A DNA stretch of 64,000 bases. Origin: Microcoleus sp. bin38.metabat.b11b12b14.051 (GTDB taxonomy: Bacteria > Cyanobacteriota > Cyanobacteriia > Cyanobacteriales > Microcoleaceae). A model generated the notes under the pieces. That model ran no database searches. It was not told the origin of the DNA and saw only the letters and a program-made list of their open reading frames with translations. The stretch spans positions 123,878 to 187,877 of the forward strand of contig NZ_JAAFKD010000012.1 of assembly GCF_013299165.1 (NCBI RefSeq), written 5' to 3'. This document shows positions 25,220 through 34,753 of the stretch, one piece after another. How positions within the stretch are numbered: the stretch's first letter is position 1; each line of letters opens with the position of its first letter. The position numbers and the translations under genes are program-made.

Positions 25220-27988
25220 ATGCAACAAACCAAAAAGCCCGATCGAATTCCTGAAGCCTCCTCTGGGGTTCAAAAAACTAGATTTTTCACTTTCTGGCAA
25301 AGAATCTTAGTTGGAACTTTAGCGAGTACATTACTCAATCTCTCCATTCTATTTCCCTCTCCGAGTTTTGCGGAAGTAGTTCTGGGTGTGGTTCGCAGTT
25401 CCGAGAATTCTCCCGATTGGGTGAAGATTACCACCCGCCTCTGGGAAAGCGGCATTGCTTACAAACCGATCAATCTCGAACAAATTAAAAGTCCGGCGGA
25501 TTTAGCAGGCGTTAATGTGCTGTTTTTGCCCAATATTGAAACTTGGACGCCAGCACAAATTAGAGTTCTAGAAACTTGGGTATCTCAGGGCGGGCGCTTG
25601 ATTGCTTCAGGGCCGGTGGGCCGCAGTTCCCCGGCTTTGGTGCGCCAATCTTTGCGATCGCTCCTCGGCGCCTATTGGGCTTTTCCATTAACTCAGCGGG
25701 TAGCGCCGCAACCCCGCACCCGATGCCGGGATCTCGCCTGCACCGCTTCTAGCAATTGGGTGCCACCCGAACAAAAAAATGCCTCTGTTCAAGGCGGTGT
25801 CTTGATTCCCGCCGACGCAAACAGTCAAACAGTCGCTACTTGGAAAGATAGTTCTGGTTCCTCCGCAGCCATCGCCACCGATCGCGCTACCTATCTCGGC
25901 TGGCGCTGGGGTAGCGACGGTGCCGCAGCTATAGATAAAGCTTGGCTCCAAGCCTCGATCGCCCGCTGGGGAGGCACAATCGCTCAGCGCCCTACAGCAC
26001 CACCAACAGCGACTGCACCCCCACTCGCTACCCCCCCCTCAAGAGTTACTAGAAACACCCCTATTTCACCGCGCACTAACCCGCTGAGCCGACTTTCTCC
26101 TTCGGGTTCCCTGGGCGATCCTGTACCTCCAAATTTCACCGATCCTTCGGATCAGTCGGCGCCGGCGGGTTTGGACGTGCAGGTAAATTCCAATAAGCCG
26201 ATCGTCAGCATTGAAGCCTACCTGATGCGTCAAGAACTCGCCAACCTCCTCGGCAGGTTTGAAAGCGCCCTGACAGCAGCTAATTCCGCCAATACCGCCG
26301 TCAATCTCACTGCTCCTAACCCCGCTCAACTGGTAGCGGGAAGCAACAGTGCCGGCGGCCCGAGTGCGAGCCGCCCGTCTGTTTCGCAAGGGCCTCCGCT
26401 GCGGGCGATCGCCAGCGCACGGCAGGTTTTGCAAACTTTCGACCAACTCCTGCAAGAGCAAAAATACGCCCAGGCGAGACAGCAGTGGGTGCAAGCACGG
26501 CAGCTTCTCTGGCAAAATTACCCCCAGGAAGGGCAGCGCGTGGGAGCGGAAATTCGCGCGGTTTGGCTCGATCGCGGTACGATCGTCGCGGCTCGATCTC
26601 CACAGGGTTTGGCCGCCGTGTTCGATCGGCTCGCCGCCGCCGGTATCAATACCGTTTTCTTTGAAACTTTAAATGCCGGATATCCGATTTATCCCAGTCA
26701 AGTTGCACCCCAACAAAACCCCCTCACAGTTGGCTGGGACCCGCTGGAATCTGGGGTTAAATTAGCCCGCGAGCGAGGCATGGAACTGCACGCTTGGGTG
26801 TGGACTTTTGCCACCGGAAACAAGCGCCACAATGCCTTGATCGGCAAGCCTAATTCCGATCCAGGCCCGGTGCTTTCGGCTCATCCCACTTGGGCTAATA
26901 TTGACAATAAAGGACGCATACAAAATCCTAACGATGGTAAATTTTATCTCGATCCTGCTAACCCAGAAGCGCGCAGTTATTTACTGCAAATTATCAACGA
27001 AATTACCACCCGCTATCAAGTAGATGGCGTGCAATTAGACTACATCCGCTATCCTTTTCAAGATGACAATGCAGGTTTTACCTACGGCTACGGTGCTGCG
27101 GCGCGGCAGCAATTCAAGCAGTTGACTGGTGCAGATCCGGTGAATATTTCGCCGAGTGACGGCAGTTTGTGGCGGCAGTGGGTTGAATTTAAAACTAATC
27201 AAATTAATAGTTTTGTAGCTGAAGTTTCTCAGCTTTTGCGGCAGAATCATCCGCGCACTATTCTGTCTGTGGCAGTATTTCCCCACCCTCCCAGCCAGCG
27301 GATTTACAAAATTCAACAAAATTGGGAAGTCTGGGCGCGTCAGGGGATTGTTGATTTGATTGTACCGATGACTTATGCTTTGGATACTAACCGGCTCGAA
27401 CGCATCACCGAACCGCTGGTAAAGGAGGAAATGCTCGGTTCGGCTTTGATTTCTCCGTCGGTTAAGTTGTTGAGTCTTCCTGAGGTGGTGGCGATCGACC
27501 AAATTCAAGCTTTGCGCGATTTGCCGACAGGAGGCTATGCTATTTTTGCGGTGGAAAGTATCAGCAGCGGAATGCAGGGCTTTTTTAACCGCACTCAAGG
27601 GCGAGGAGTGCGTTCCACGACTGCTGCGGAACCAATTCCCTACCGGCAGCCGTTTGCGGCCGCTGCTTCGCGGTATACTGCTCTCAAGCAGGAGTGGAGT
27701 TTTTTGCTGGCTAACAACCAGTTGCGGGTGTCGGAATCTGAACTGAAAGTTCTCCAAAGTCGATCGGACGAATTGGGCCTTGCTTTGAGCAGATTAGCCG
27801 CGAATCCGAATCGTGAAAGTTTAACAACAGCTAAAAGATTGTTGGCGAGCTTTCAATCTCAATTTCAATCTTCCATGCGCTTGCATTCTGCTGACAATAG
27901 CTACCAGGTTCAAACTTGGCAAAATCGTTTGGAAAGCTTGGATATGCTGTTGCGTTACGGCGAAAGGGTGGAGTTGAATCGCAGGTAA
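25220..27988 (+). CDS. Secreted GHL10-type glycoside hydrolase (family 10-like)
   Basis: A 922-residue protein using the ATG at 25220 (MQQTKKPDRIPEAS). A signal segment runs to about residue 52 (PSPSFAE). A Rossmann-like N-terminal domain (LGVVRSSENSPDWVKITTRL, VLFLPNIETW) resembles glutamine amidotransferase-like domains found in glycosidases. A Pro/Thr-rich linker and a helical region follow. The GHL10 (DUF187) barrel spans about residues 435-780, with IRAVWLDRGTIVAAR, GINTVFFETLNAGY, ELHAWVWTFA and VDGVQLDYIRYP. The family is predicted to cut polysaccharides, perhaps of the envelope or sheath, though few members have been tested. It is exported, as is the glycosidase-family protein at 17806. 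Confidence 0.88.
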   Translation: MQQTKKPDRIPEASSGVQKTRFFTFWQRILVGTLASTLLNLSILFPSPSFAEVVLGVVRSSENSPDWVKITTRLWESGIAYKPINLEQIKSPADLAGVNVLFLPNIETWTPAQIRVLETWVSQGGRLIASGPVGRSSPALVRQSLRSLLGAYWAFPLTQRVAPQPRTRCRDLACTASSNWVPPEQKNASVQGGVLIPADANSQTVATWKDSSGSSAAIATDRATYLGWRWGSDGAAAIDKAWLQASIARWGGTIAQRPTAPPTATAPPLATPPSRVTRNTPISPRTNPLSRLSPSGSLGDPVPPNFTDPSDQSAPAGLDVQVNSNKPIVSIEAYLMRQELANLLGRFESALTAANSANTAVNLTAPNPAQLVAGSNSAGGPSASRPSVSQGPPLRAIASARQVLQTFDQLLQEQKYAQARQQWVQARQLLWQNYPQEGQRVGAEIRAVWLDRGTIVAARSPQGLAAVFDRLAAAGINTVFFETLNAGYPIYPSQVAPQQNPLTVGWDPLESGVKLARERGMELHAWVWTFATGNKRHNALIGKPNSDPGPVLSAHPTWANIDNKGRIQNPNDGKFYLDPANPEARSYLLQIINEITTRYQVDGVQLDYIRYPFQDDNAGFTYGYGAAARQQFKQLTGADPVNISPSDGSLWRQWVEFKTNQINSFVAEVSQLLRQNHPRTILSVAVFPHPPSQRIYKIQQNWEVWARQGIVDLIVPMTYALDTNRLERITEPLVKEEMLGSALISPSVKLLSLPEVVAIDQIQALRDLPTGGYAIFAVESISSGMQGFFNRTQGRGVRSTTAAEPIPYRQPFAAAASRYTALKQEWSFLLANNQLRVSESELKVLQSRSDELGLALSRLAANPNRESLTTAKRLLASFQSQFQSSMRLHSADNSYQVQTWQNRLESLDMLLRYGERVELNRR

Positions 27989-28558
27989 ATGCACGTGTTT
28001 CGGGTGGCGGAGGCGGAGGGTAGCGCGATTCCTGAACAGGGATAGCTTCGCTTCACGTACTCTCCCCAGAAATAGGCTATAGTAATTTAAATTCATCCTT
28101 GTAGTAGTGTCAGTAAGATCAAATCCCATCCCTGCACTCATAGTAATCTCTATTGCCTGCAATAACTAGGCGGTGGACACCTACAGCGCTTACCAAAAAA
28201 GTGCTTGAGGTCTCCCCTCGATCCAGCAAAATAAAATTTTTTCGCTCGCTCGGAATGCGATTCCGCATCCAAATCAGAGGAGCGAAGTCATCACTAAAAA
28301 CACTTTTTATGAGGAAGAATTAACCAAATTTGCTGTGATTCGATCGTCTCTAGAATAGAGCGCAGATTTTAATATTTACTAATTTACCTTGCCCGCTGCT
28401 GTTACTCTGATGGCGTTTTTAAACTTGCACAACATACTCGTCAGTTGTCTTGCTAATTACCAAGTATCAATTATCAATTTTAAATTCCAAATTACCAATC
28501 ACCAATTACCAATTATCAATCTGTACGCGACTCACTTGAAAATCCCTATAGGATAAAT
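27989..28558. other. Intergenic region with short AT-rich tandem repeats
   Basis: No gene is supported in this 570-base gap. From 28454 to 28520 there is a run of units like CCAATTACCAATTATCAAT. The promoter of the signalling island should lie in the last 100 bases, and an AGGAT close to the ATG at 28559 may act as ribosome site. Confidence 0.5.
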
Positions 28559-31500
28559 ATGTTTCCTAAACTTCTCAATCGGTTTGCTACCAAAATTATC
28601 GGCAAAGCTCCATTACAAACAGTCCTCGTAGTTCCTTTTTTAGTGCAAATTGTCGGCACGGTAGGAGTTGTAGGTTGGCTGTCGTTCCAAAACGGTCAGC
28701 GGGCGGTCAACGATGTTGCGGCCCAGTTGCGCGAAGAAATTACAGCTCGCATCAAAGACAGAATAGAAAATTATATATCAATTCCTCACATTGTTAATCA
28801 TCTGAACGTTCAAGGCGTAAACCAGGGGCAATTGAACCTAGAAGAAAAACAAAAATTAGAACATCATTTCATCGAACAAATTCAATATTTTGATTCAATC
28901 AGCATTATTTACATCGCCCAAGAAAATGGAGAACACTCGGGAGCCATCCACACTAAAGACGATCGGGTTCTGATATCTGCTGCCGACGCATCTAGTGGCA
29001 ACAAGTTAGCTCGATATACTGCTGACTCTCAAGGAAACCGCATTAATTTAGTACAAATATCCCCGAAGATTTACGACCCGAGAATTCGCCCTTGGTACGT
29101 AAGAGCATTAATAGCAAAAAAACCAGTTTGGACTCCAATATATACAGATTTTTTGACGAGAGAACTGGCAATTACTGCGGCTTTGCCAATCTACAACGAC
29201 GCTGGTAAGCTGTTAGGAGTAGCTGGCAGCGATTTGCTATTTTCCAAAATGAAAGAATTTCTGGTAAGTCTCAAAATTGGCAAATCGGGACAAACTTTTG
29301 TCATGGAGCGATCGGGAATGTTAATTGCCACTTCCACGGCGAGTCCAGAATTCATAGTCGAAGGTCAAGAAACAAGACGTATTAAAGCTTCAGCCAGCGA
29401 TAATCCGGTAATTCGTCAAGCCGCACAGCATTTAGAGAAATCCTACGAGAGCTTAGCTAAAATCAAGATTTCTCAACAGCTTACTTTTGATATTGACGGT
29501 CACAAAAATTTTATTGAGGTAGCTCCTTTTCAAGACGACCGCGGGTTAGATTGGCTGATTGTGGTAGTTGTACCCGAGTCCGACTTTATGGATCAAATTA
29601 ACGCCAATACGCGTACAACTTTTTTGCTGTCGGTGGCCGCTTTGATCGGGGCGACAATTCTGGGGATTCTTACTGCTAAATGGATCGTGCGGCCGATTTT
29701 AAGATTGAATGCGGCGGCGAAAGCTTTGGCAAATAATGAATGGGACACAAAGCTGACTCTGAATCGTGAAGATGAACTCGGAGAACTTGCCGCTGCTTTT
29801 AACAGCATGGCCGAGCAGTTACAGCATTCCTTTACTTCGCTATCGGAAAACGAAAACCGAGTCAAACAATTTCTCAATGCAGTACCGCTAGGCATTTTTA
29901 TTGCCGAGCCAAATGGTCAACCTCACTACATTAATCCTACAGGAGAGCAACTTTTAGGTCAAGGAATTGTGGCAGCCGACGCCGAAAATTTGCGTAAAAT
30001 TTACGGAGTTTATTTAGCTGGAAGTCAGGAAATTTACCCGGCGGAACGCGACCCTGTTTTAAATGCTTTTCAAGGGAAAAGTGTCACTATTGATGATATG
30101 GAAATTTATGCGAGTAACAAAACTGTTCCCCTGCAAGTCTGGGGAACTCCTATTTACGACGCCCAAGGAAATATTATCTACGGAATGTGCGCTTTTCAAG
30201 ATATTACGCAACGCCAAGAAACCGAGAAACTGTTAAGGGAATACAACCAAAATTTAGCAGCGCAAGTTGCAGAACGTACCGCCGATCTTGCGAAAGCAAA
30301 AGAAAAGTTTTCTAAGGCTTTTCGTTCTAGTCCGAATGCGATTACAATTACGAGAATCAGTGACGGTCGCCACATAGAAGTCAATGATAGTTTTTGCCGG
30401 ATGATGGGCTACAGTCATGAAGAAATTATTGGTAAAACAGCGGTAGAGCTAAATTTTTGGGCAAGTTTGGGAGAGCGCGATCGCATGATTCAAATGTTGA
30501 AAAACAAGACAGCTATTCACAATTACGAGCTGAGATTTCGCAATAAAAATGGTACAGAAAGAACGGCACTGCTGTCAATCGAAACCATCGATATTGACGG
30601 AGAAGCTTGTTTTCTGTCGATTTCCAGCGATATTACCGATCGCCAAAAAGCAGCAGTCGCCCTCCGCGAAGCAGAAGAAAAGTACCGCAACATTTATGAA
30701 AATGCTTTGAATGGCATTTTTCAGACCGCTGCTGACGGGAAATACATCAGCGCGAACCCGGCTTTAGCTGAACTATACGGTTACGAATCGCCCGCAGAAT
30801 TAATCGCAGCACAGCCGAATTTCACAAATCAACTTTACGTGAATCCCGAGCGCCACAGCGAATTTGTAGCGCTGATCCACCAGGACGGAATTCTGTCTAA
30901 CTTTGAATCGGAAATTTACCGCAAAGATGGTAGCATTATCTGGATTTCCGAAAATTGTCGCGCTGTCTGCGATGACGCAGAAAATCTGCTTTACTACGAA
31001 GGTTTTATTAAAGATATTACTGATAGCAAACAAGCGGAAATTAAAATGCAGCAGGCCAAAGAAGCGGCCGAAGCAGCCAACAAAGCTAAGAGTACCTTTC
31101 TCGCCAACATGAGCCACGAATTGCGATCGCCCCTGAACGCAGTCATCGGCTTTGCTCAAGTCATGATCCGCAGTAAAAATCTTTCTCCCGAAAATCAAGA
31201 GGATGTCGGAATTATTCTGCGGAGCGGCGAACATTTGCTGGCTTTGATCAATCAAGTTTTAGATTTGTCTAAAATCGAAGCTGGACGCACTACCATTAAC
31301 GAAAAAAGCTTTGACTTTTATCGATTGCTTGACGATTTAGAAGATATGTTTGCTCTCAAAGCTGAACAAAAAGGCTTGCAATTAATCTTCGACAGGGATG
31401 CAGAAGTTCCCCATTATATTTGCACGGATGAAGTAAAACTGCGCCAAGTTTTAATTAATTTCCTAAATAATTCAATTAAGTTTACTTCTCAGGGTGGAGT

Positions 31501-32542
31501 GTCGGTGCAAGTGAAAGTAGGCAGGCGAATTATACATAAAAATACCGCCAATCAATTGCCAGGTCGCTACTGGCTACATTTTGAAGTTCATGATACTGGT
31601 GTAGGGATTTCTGCCGAGGAAATACCTCACCTTTTTGAAGCATTCGTGCAGACAAAAAGCGGTAAAGATTCTCAGGAGGGAACGGGTTTAGGTTTAGCTA
31701 TCAGCCGCCAGTTCGTGCAATTAATGGGAGGTGAAATTAGTATCAGCAGCGAGGTGGGCAAGGGTTCAACATTTCAGTTTGACATTCAAGTTCATCTGGT
31801 TGAGACTGCTGATATTGAAAGCAAAAAAGCTCAACGTCGAGTAGTTGCCCTCGCACCGAATCAGCCTGACTACCGCTTGTTAATTGTGGATGACAAGCCC
31901 CTAAACCGCCAACTGTTAGTCAAACTTCTGAGTCCGCTGGGATTTCAGTTGAGAGAAGCGAATAACGGTAAAGAAGCGGTGGATATTTTTAGCGAGTGGG
32001 AACCGCATCTGATTTGGATGGACATGAGAATGCCCGTGATGGACGGGTACGAGGCCACGAAACAGATTAAAACTACAACTGGCGGGCAAGCAACGGCGAT
32101 TGTGGCTTTGACTGCTAGCGTTTTAGAAGAAGAACGGGCGGTGATTCTTTCGGCGGGTTGCGATGATTTTATGCGAAAACCGTTCCGGGAAGAGGATATC
32201 TTTGCGGCCATGGGAAAACATTTAGGAGTAAGCTATATTTATGAAGATCCCACAGATGTCAGTGTGGCAGGTATGGGGGAGTCAAGTCAGGAGGTGCTGA
32301 CACCGGAGGCGATCGCCTCTCTTTCTCCCGAGTGGATGGCTCAATTCAAGCAAAATCTTTTGACTGTGGATATGGAGGCGATCGCCACTTCGATCGCACA
32401 AATCGGCACTGTCAACTCCTCTCTTGCTGACACGCTTCAAGATTGCATTAATAATTTTGAATACGACAGAATTTTGAATATAATAGAGCTCAGCCATAGC
32501 AAGCAAACATCCAATGACTTCAACTTTACCGAAAACCAATAG
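28559..32542 (+). CDS. Cache-HAMP-PAS hybrid sensor histidine kinase
   Basis: A 1327-residue membrane kinase that opens a long signalling run. A first membrane helix at about 20-45 and a second at about 355-378 bracket a periplasmic double-Cache-type sensor of about 300 residues. HAMP (about 378-430), three PAS domains (about 440-560, 580-700, 700-820), HisKA with His853 (SHELRSPLNAVIGF), an ATPase domain and a receiver with Asp1155 (WMDMRMP) follow. The C-terminal 75 residues (LSPEWMAQFKQNLL) resemble the tails of the three tandem kinases at 34750-43278. Its stop overlaps the start of the next gene by 29 bases, which implies cotranscription and probably phosphotransfer to it. Confidence 0.93.
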   Translation: MFPKLLNRFATKIIGKAPLQTVLVVPFLVQIVGTVGVVGWLSFQNGQRAVNDVAAQLREEITARIKDRIENYISIPHIVNHLNVQGVNQGQLNLEEKQKLEHHFIEQIQYFDSISIIYIAQENGEHSGAIHTKDDRVLISAADASSGNKLARYTADSQGNRINLVQISPKIYDPRIRPWYVRALIAKKPVWTPIYTDFLTRELAITAALPIYNDAGKLLGVAGSDLLFSKMKEFLVSLKIGKSGQTFVMERSGMLIATSTASPEFIVEGQETRRIKASASDNPVIRQAAQHLEKSYESLAKIKISQQLTFDIDGHKNFIEVAPFQDDRGLDWLIVVVVPESDFMDQINANTRTTFLLSVAALIGATILGILTAKWIVRPILRLNAAAKALANNEWDTKLTLNREDELGELAAAFNSMAEQLQHSFTSLSENENRVKQFLNAVPLGIFIAEPNGQPHYINPTGEQLLGQGIVAADAENLRKIYGVYLAGSQEIYPAERDPVLNAFQGKSVTIDDMEIYASNKTVPLQVWGTPIYDAQGNIIYGMCAFQDITQRQETEKLLREYNQNLAAQVAERTADLAKAKEKFSKAFRSSPNAITITRISDGRHIEVNDSFCRMMGYSHEEIIGKTAVELNFWASLGERDRMIQMLKNKTAIHNYELRFRNKNGTERTALLSIETIDIDGEACFLSISSDITDRQKAAVALREAEEKYRNIYENALNGIFQTAADGKYISANPALAELYGYESPAELIAAQPNFTNQLYVNPERHSEFVALIHQDGILSNFESEIYRKDGSIIWISENCRAVCDDAENLLYYEGFIKDITDSKQAEIKMQQAKEAAEAANKAKSTFLANMSHELRSPLNAVIGFAQVMIRSKNLSPENQEDVGIILRSGEHLLALINQVLDLSKIEAGRTTINEKSFDFYRLLDDLEDMFALKAEQKGLQLIFDRDAEVPHYICTDEVKLRQVLINFLNNSIKFTSQGGVSVQVKVGRRIIHKNTANQLPGRYWLHFEVHDTGVGISAEEIPHLFEAFVQTKSGKDSQEGTGLGLAISRQFVQLMGGEISISSEVGKGSTFQFDIQVHLVETADIESKKAQRRVVALAPNQPDYRLLIVDDKPLNRQLLVKLLSPLGFQLREANNGKEAVDIFSEWEPHLIWMDMRMPVMDGYEATKQIKTTTGGQATAIVALTASVLEEERAVILSAGCDDFMRKPFREEDIFAAMGKHLGVSYIYEDPTDVSVAGMGESSQEVLTPEAIASLSPEWMAQFKQNLLTVDMEAIATSIAQIGTVNSSLADTLQDCINNFEYDRILNIIELSHSKQTSNDFNFTENQ

Positions 32543-33938
32543 AGCTAATATTTTAGTAGTGGACGATACGCCAGAAAACCTGCGGCTGCTGGCAGGAATC
32601 TTGAGCGAAAAAGGCTATCAAGTTCGCCCGGTTCCCAACGGCAAGCTAGCACTGTCTGCTGCTCAAAAAATGCCTCCGGATCTTGTGTTGCTGGATATTA
32701 TGATGCCGGAGATGGACGGTTATCAAGTTTGTCAGCAGCTCAAAGATTATGAAGCAACAAAAGATATTCCGGTGATTTTTATCAGTGCGATTAACGACGT
32801 GATGGATAAAGTTAAAGCTTTTGGAGTTGGAGGAGTAGACTTTATCACCAAACCGTTTCAGGTTGAAGAGGTTTTGGCCAGGATCGAAACTCATTTAAAA
32901 ATTTGTTCGCTGCAACAAAGTTTGCAAGAAAAAAATCAAGATTTAGCAACTGCCATTCAACAACTGAAAGCCGCCCAAGATCATTTGATTCAATCGGAAA
33001 AAATGGCAGCACTGGGACAACTGATTGCCGGGATTGCTCACGAAATCAATACCCCGCTAGGCATTATAGGTTCCTCTATTGATAATATTGCTATTTTTTG
33101 GGACGACAATTTAGCAAAAATGCCTCAATTTTTTCAACAACTTTCTGGAGAAAGCCAATCTTACTTTTTAAGTCTACTGTACAGAGCTACCCATCAACAA
33201 ACTTTATTTACAAGCAAAGAAAAGCGGAAATTTAAGCAGCAGTTGATCGGGGTTTTAATAGCAGGAGCTGTGGAAGATGCCGAGGAAATTGCGGATACTT
33301 TAGTTGATATGGAAATTTACGATAATATAGAACCGTTTCTGCCACTTTTTAAATTACCTGATTGGGAATTAATTTTAAATACTGCCTACCAATTTTCTAG
33401 CTTTAAAAGAAGTATTAGCCTGATCCAAAGAGCCACAGCTAAGTCTGGAAAAGTAGTATTTGCCTTGAAAAGTTACGCTCATTTTGATAGCAAGGAGCAA
33501 AAAGTTCAGGCGAACTTGCAAGAAGGGATTGAAACGGTGTTAACCCTCTATCAAAATCAACTGAAACACGGTATAGAAGTAGTGAAAAATTATGGCGATT
33601 TACCGAAAATTGTCTGCTATCCCGATGACTTAAATCAAGTTTGGACGAATCTCATTCACAATGCCCTGCAAGCAATGGATTATAAAGGTATTTTGACGAT
33701 TGAAACTCAGCAGCAAGAGGGAAATATTGTCCTGAAATTTACTGATAACGGCACAGGCATTCCCCCAGAGGTTATTCCCAAAATTTTTCAGCCATTTTTT
33801 ACCACTAAATCTGCGGGGGAAGGTAGCGGTTTGGGATTGGATATTGTGAGAAAAATTGTTGAAAAACATGAAGGCAAAGTTGCCGTAGAGTCTGTACCGG
33901 GAAATACAACCTTTACAGTCTCGTTACCAATCTATTAA
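32514..33938 (+). CDS. Response regulator-histidine kinase (REC-coiled coil-kinase)
   Basis: A 474-residue soluble protein. The receiver has Asp61 in LLDIMMPEMDGY. A coiled coil of about 30 residues links it to a kinase core with His176 (GIAHEINTPLG) and ATPase boxes NALQAM, DNGTGI and GSGLGLDIV. Between the H- and N-boxes is a stretch of about 100 residues (FFQQLSGESQSYF onward) longer than usual, found in a group of cyanobacterial REC-kinases. The ATG at 32514 lies 29 bases inside the upstream hybrid kinase, so translation is probably coupled. It would act as phosphate recipient and relay. Confidence 0.92.
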   Translation: MTSTLPKTNRANILVVDDTPENLRLLAGILSEKGYQVRPVPNGKLALSAAQKMPPDLVLLDIMMPEMDGYQVCQQLKDYEATKDIPVIFISAINDVMDKVKAFGVGGVDFITKPFQVEEVLARIETHLKICSLQQSLQEKNQDLATAIQQLKAAQDHLIQSEKMAALGQLIAGIAHEINTPLGIIGSSIDNIAIFWDDNLAKMPQFFQQLSGESQSYFLSLLYRATHQQTLFTSKEKRKFKQQLIGVLIAGAVEDAEEIADTLVDMEIYDNIEPFLPLFKLPDWELILNTAYQFSSFKRSISLIQRATAKSGKVVFALKSYAHFDSKEQKVQANLQEGIETVLTLYQNQLKHGIEVVKNYGDLPKIVCYPDDLNQVWTNLIHNALQAMDYKGILTIETQQQEGNIVLKFTDNGTGIPPEVIPKIFQPFFTTKSAGEGSGLGLDIVRKIVEKHEGKVAVESVPGNTTFTVSLPIY

Positions 33939-34357
33939 ACAAATTTACATTATTTGCAAAAAATCATGCAGCTTGCAGCCAGCTCCCACCCGCGACTGAT
34001 TGCTCATCCCCAATCTAAGGCCTGAAAGCTCAAATGGTATTAAATTGTTACCATTTTAAATTGGATGCTGGGGGCGGATTCGCACTCGAATCGAACTCAT
34101 GGCTCGATGGTTGCTTGACATATAATTGAAATGCTGCAACAGGTTACGCCCACAGGGGCTGATTCCCCCTAACGTAAGTGGCTGTCTCGCTGACAAATAT
34201 CAAGTTTATGGCATCGACCCGGTTTCTGTGGGGAAGTCCTATTAAAATAAGATAGGGGACAGATATTGTGATATTATTTTGCATCCTCGACCCCCATCCC
34301 TCCTGTAGAAGCAAGTCGTGTCTGTAAAAACAGTTAAATGAAATCACAGAGGAAAAG
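33939..34357. other. Intergenic region, no gene
   Basis: A 419-base gap. A small inverted pair GATTCG/CGAATC occurs near 34077-34093. A TTCGATT-containing stretch on the minus strand was checked as a tRNA remnant and does not fold as one. A ribosome site AGAGGAAAAG precedes the ATG at 34358. Confidence 0.4.
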
Positions 34358-34753
34358 ATGAGTAAGCCTGTAATCCTTTGCGTTGACGACGAACCAGATA
34401 TCTTGAATACTCTCAAAACGCAGCTTAAAAATGAATTTAAAGATAATTACTTTTACGAGTTAGCAGAAAGTGGTGATGAAGCTTTAGACTTACTTGAGGA
34501 TTTTCAATCCGAAAGTCAGGTAATTGTGGTTGTTTCTGATTGGCTGATGCCGGGTATTAAAGGTGACGAACTTTTAATTAGAGTTAATAAAAAATATCCT
34601 CAAATTGTCAAGGTAATGCTGACGGGACAAGCTGATGAAGCGGCGGTGCAGCGGGCATTTAAAGAAGCTAATTTATACTGCTGTTTGCACAAGCCTTGGC
34701 AGAGCAAAGATTTAATAGAAACCATCAAATCAGGAGTCGCAAAGTTTTTATGA
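34358..34753 (+). CDS. Single-domain response regulator
   Basis: A 131-residue CheY-like receiver with acidic pair DDEPD, phosphoacceptor Asp61 in VVSDWLMPG and the Lys of HKPW. It has no output domain, so it would act by protein interaction or as a relay. It is clearly related to the N-terminal receivers of the next three proteins (same VILCVDDEPDILNTL start and IKGDELL motif). The array may therefore have grown from one ancestor. Its TGA overlaps the ATG of the next gene (ATGA), a sign of coupled translation. An AGAGGAAAAG ribosome site lies just upstream. Confidence 0.92.
   Translation: MSKPVILCVDDEPDILNTLKTQLKNEFKDNYFYELAESGDEALDLLEDFQSESQVIVVVSDWLMPGIKGDELLIRVNKKYPQIVKVMLTGQADEAAVQRAFKEANLYCCLHKPWQSKDLIETIKSGVAKFL

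Noticed and set aside
34070..34140. Possible tRNA fragment with a TTCGATT loop
   Set aside because: The T-arm cannot pair and no acceptor or anticodon arm is visible.
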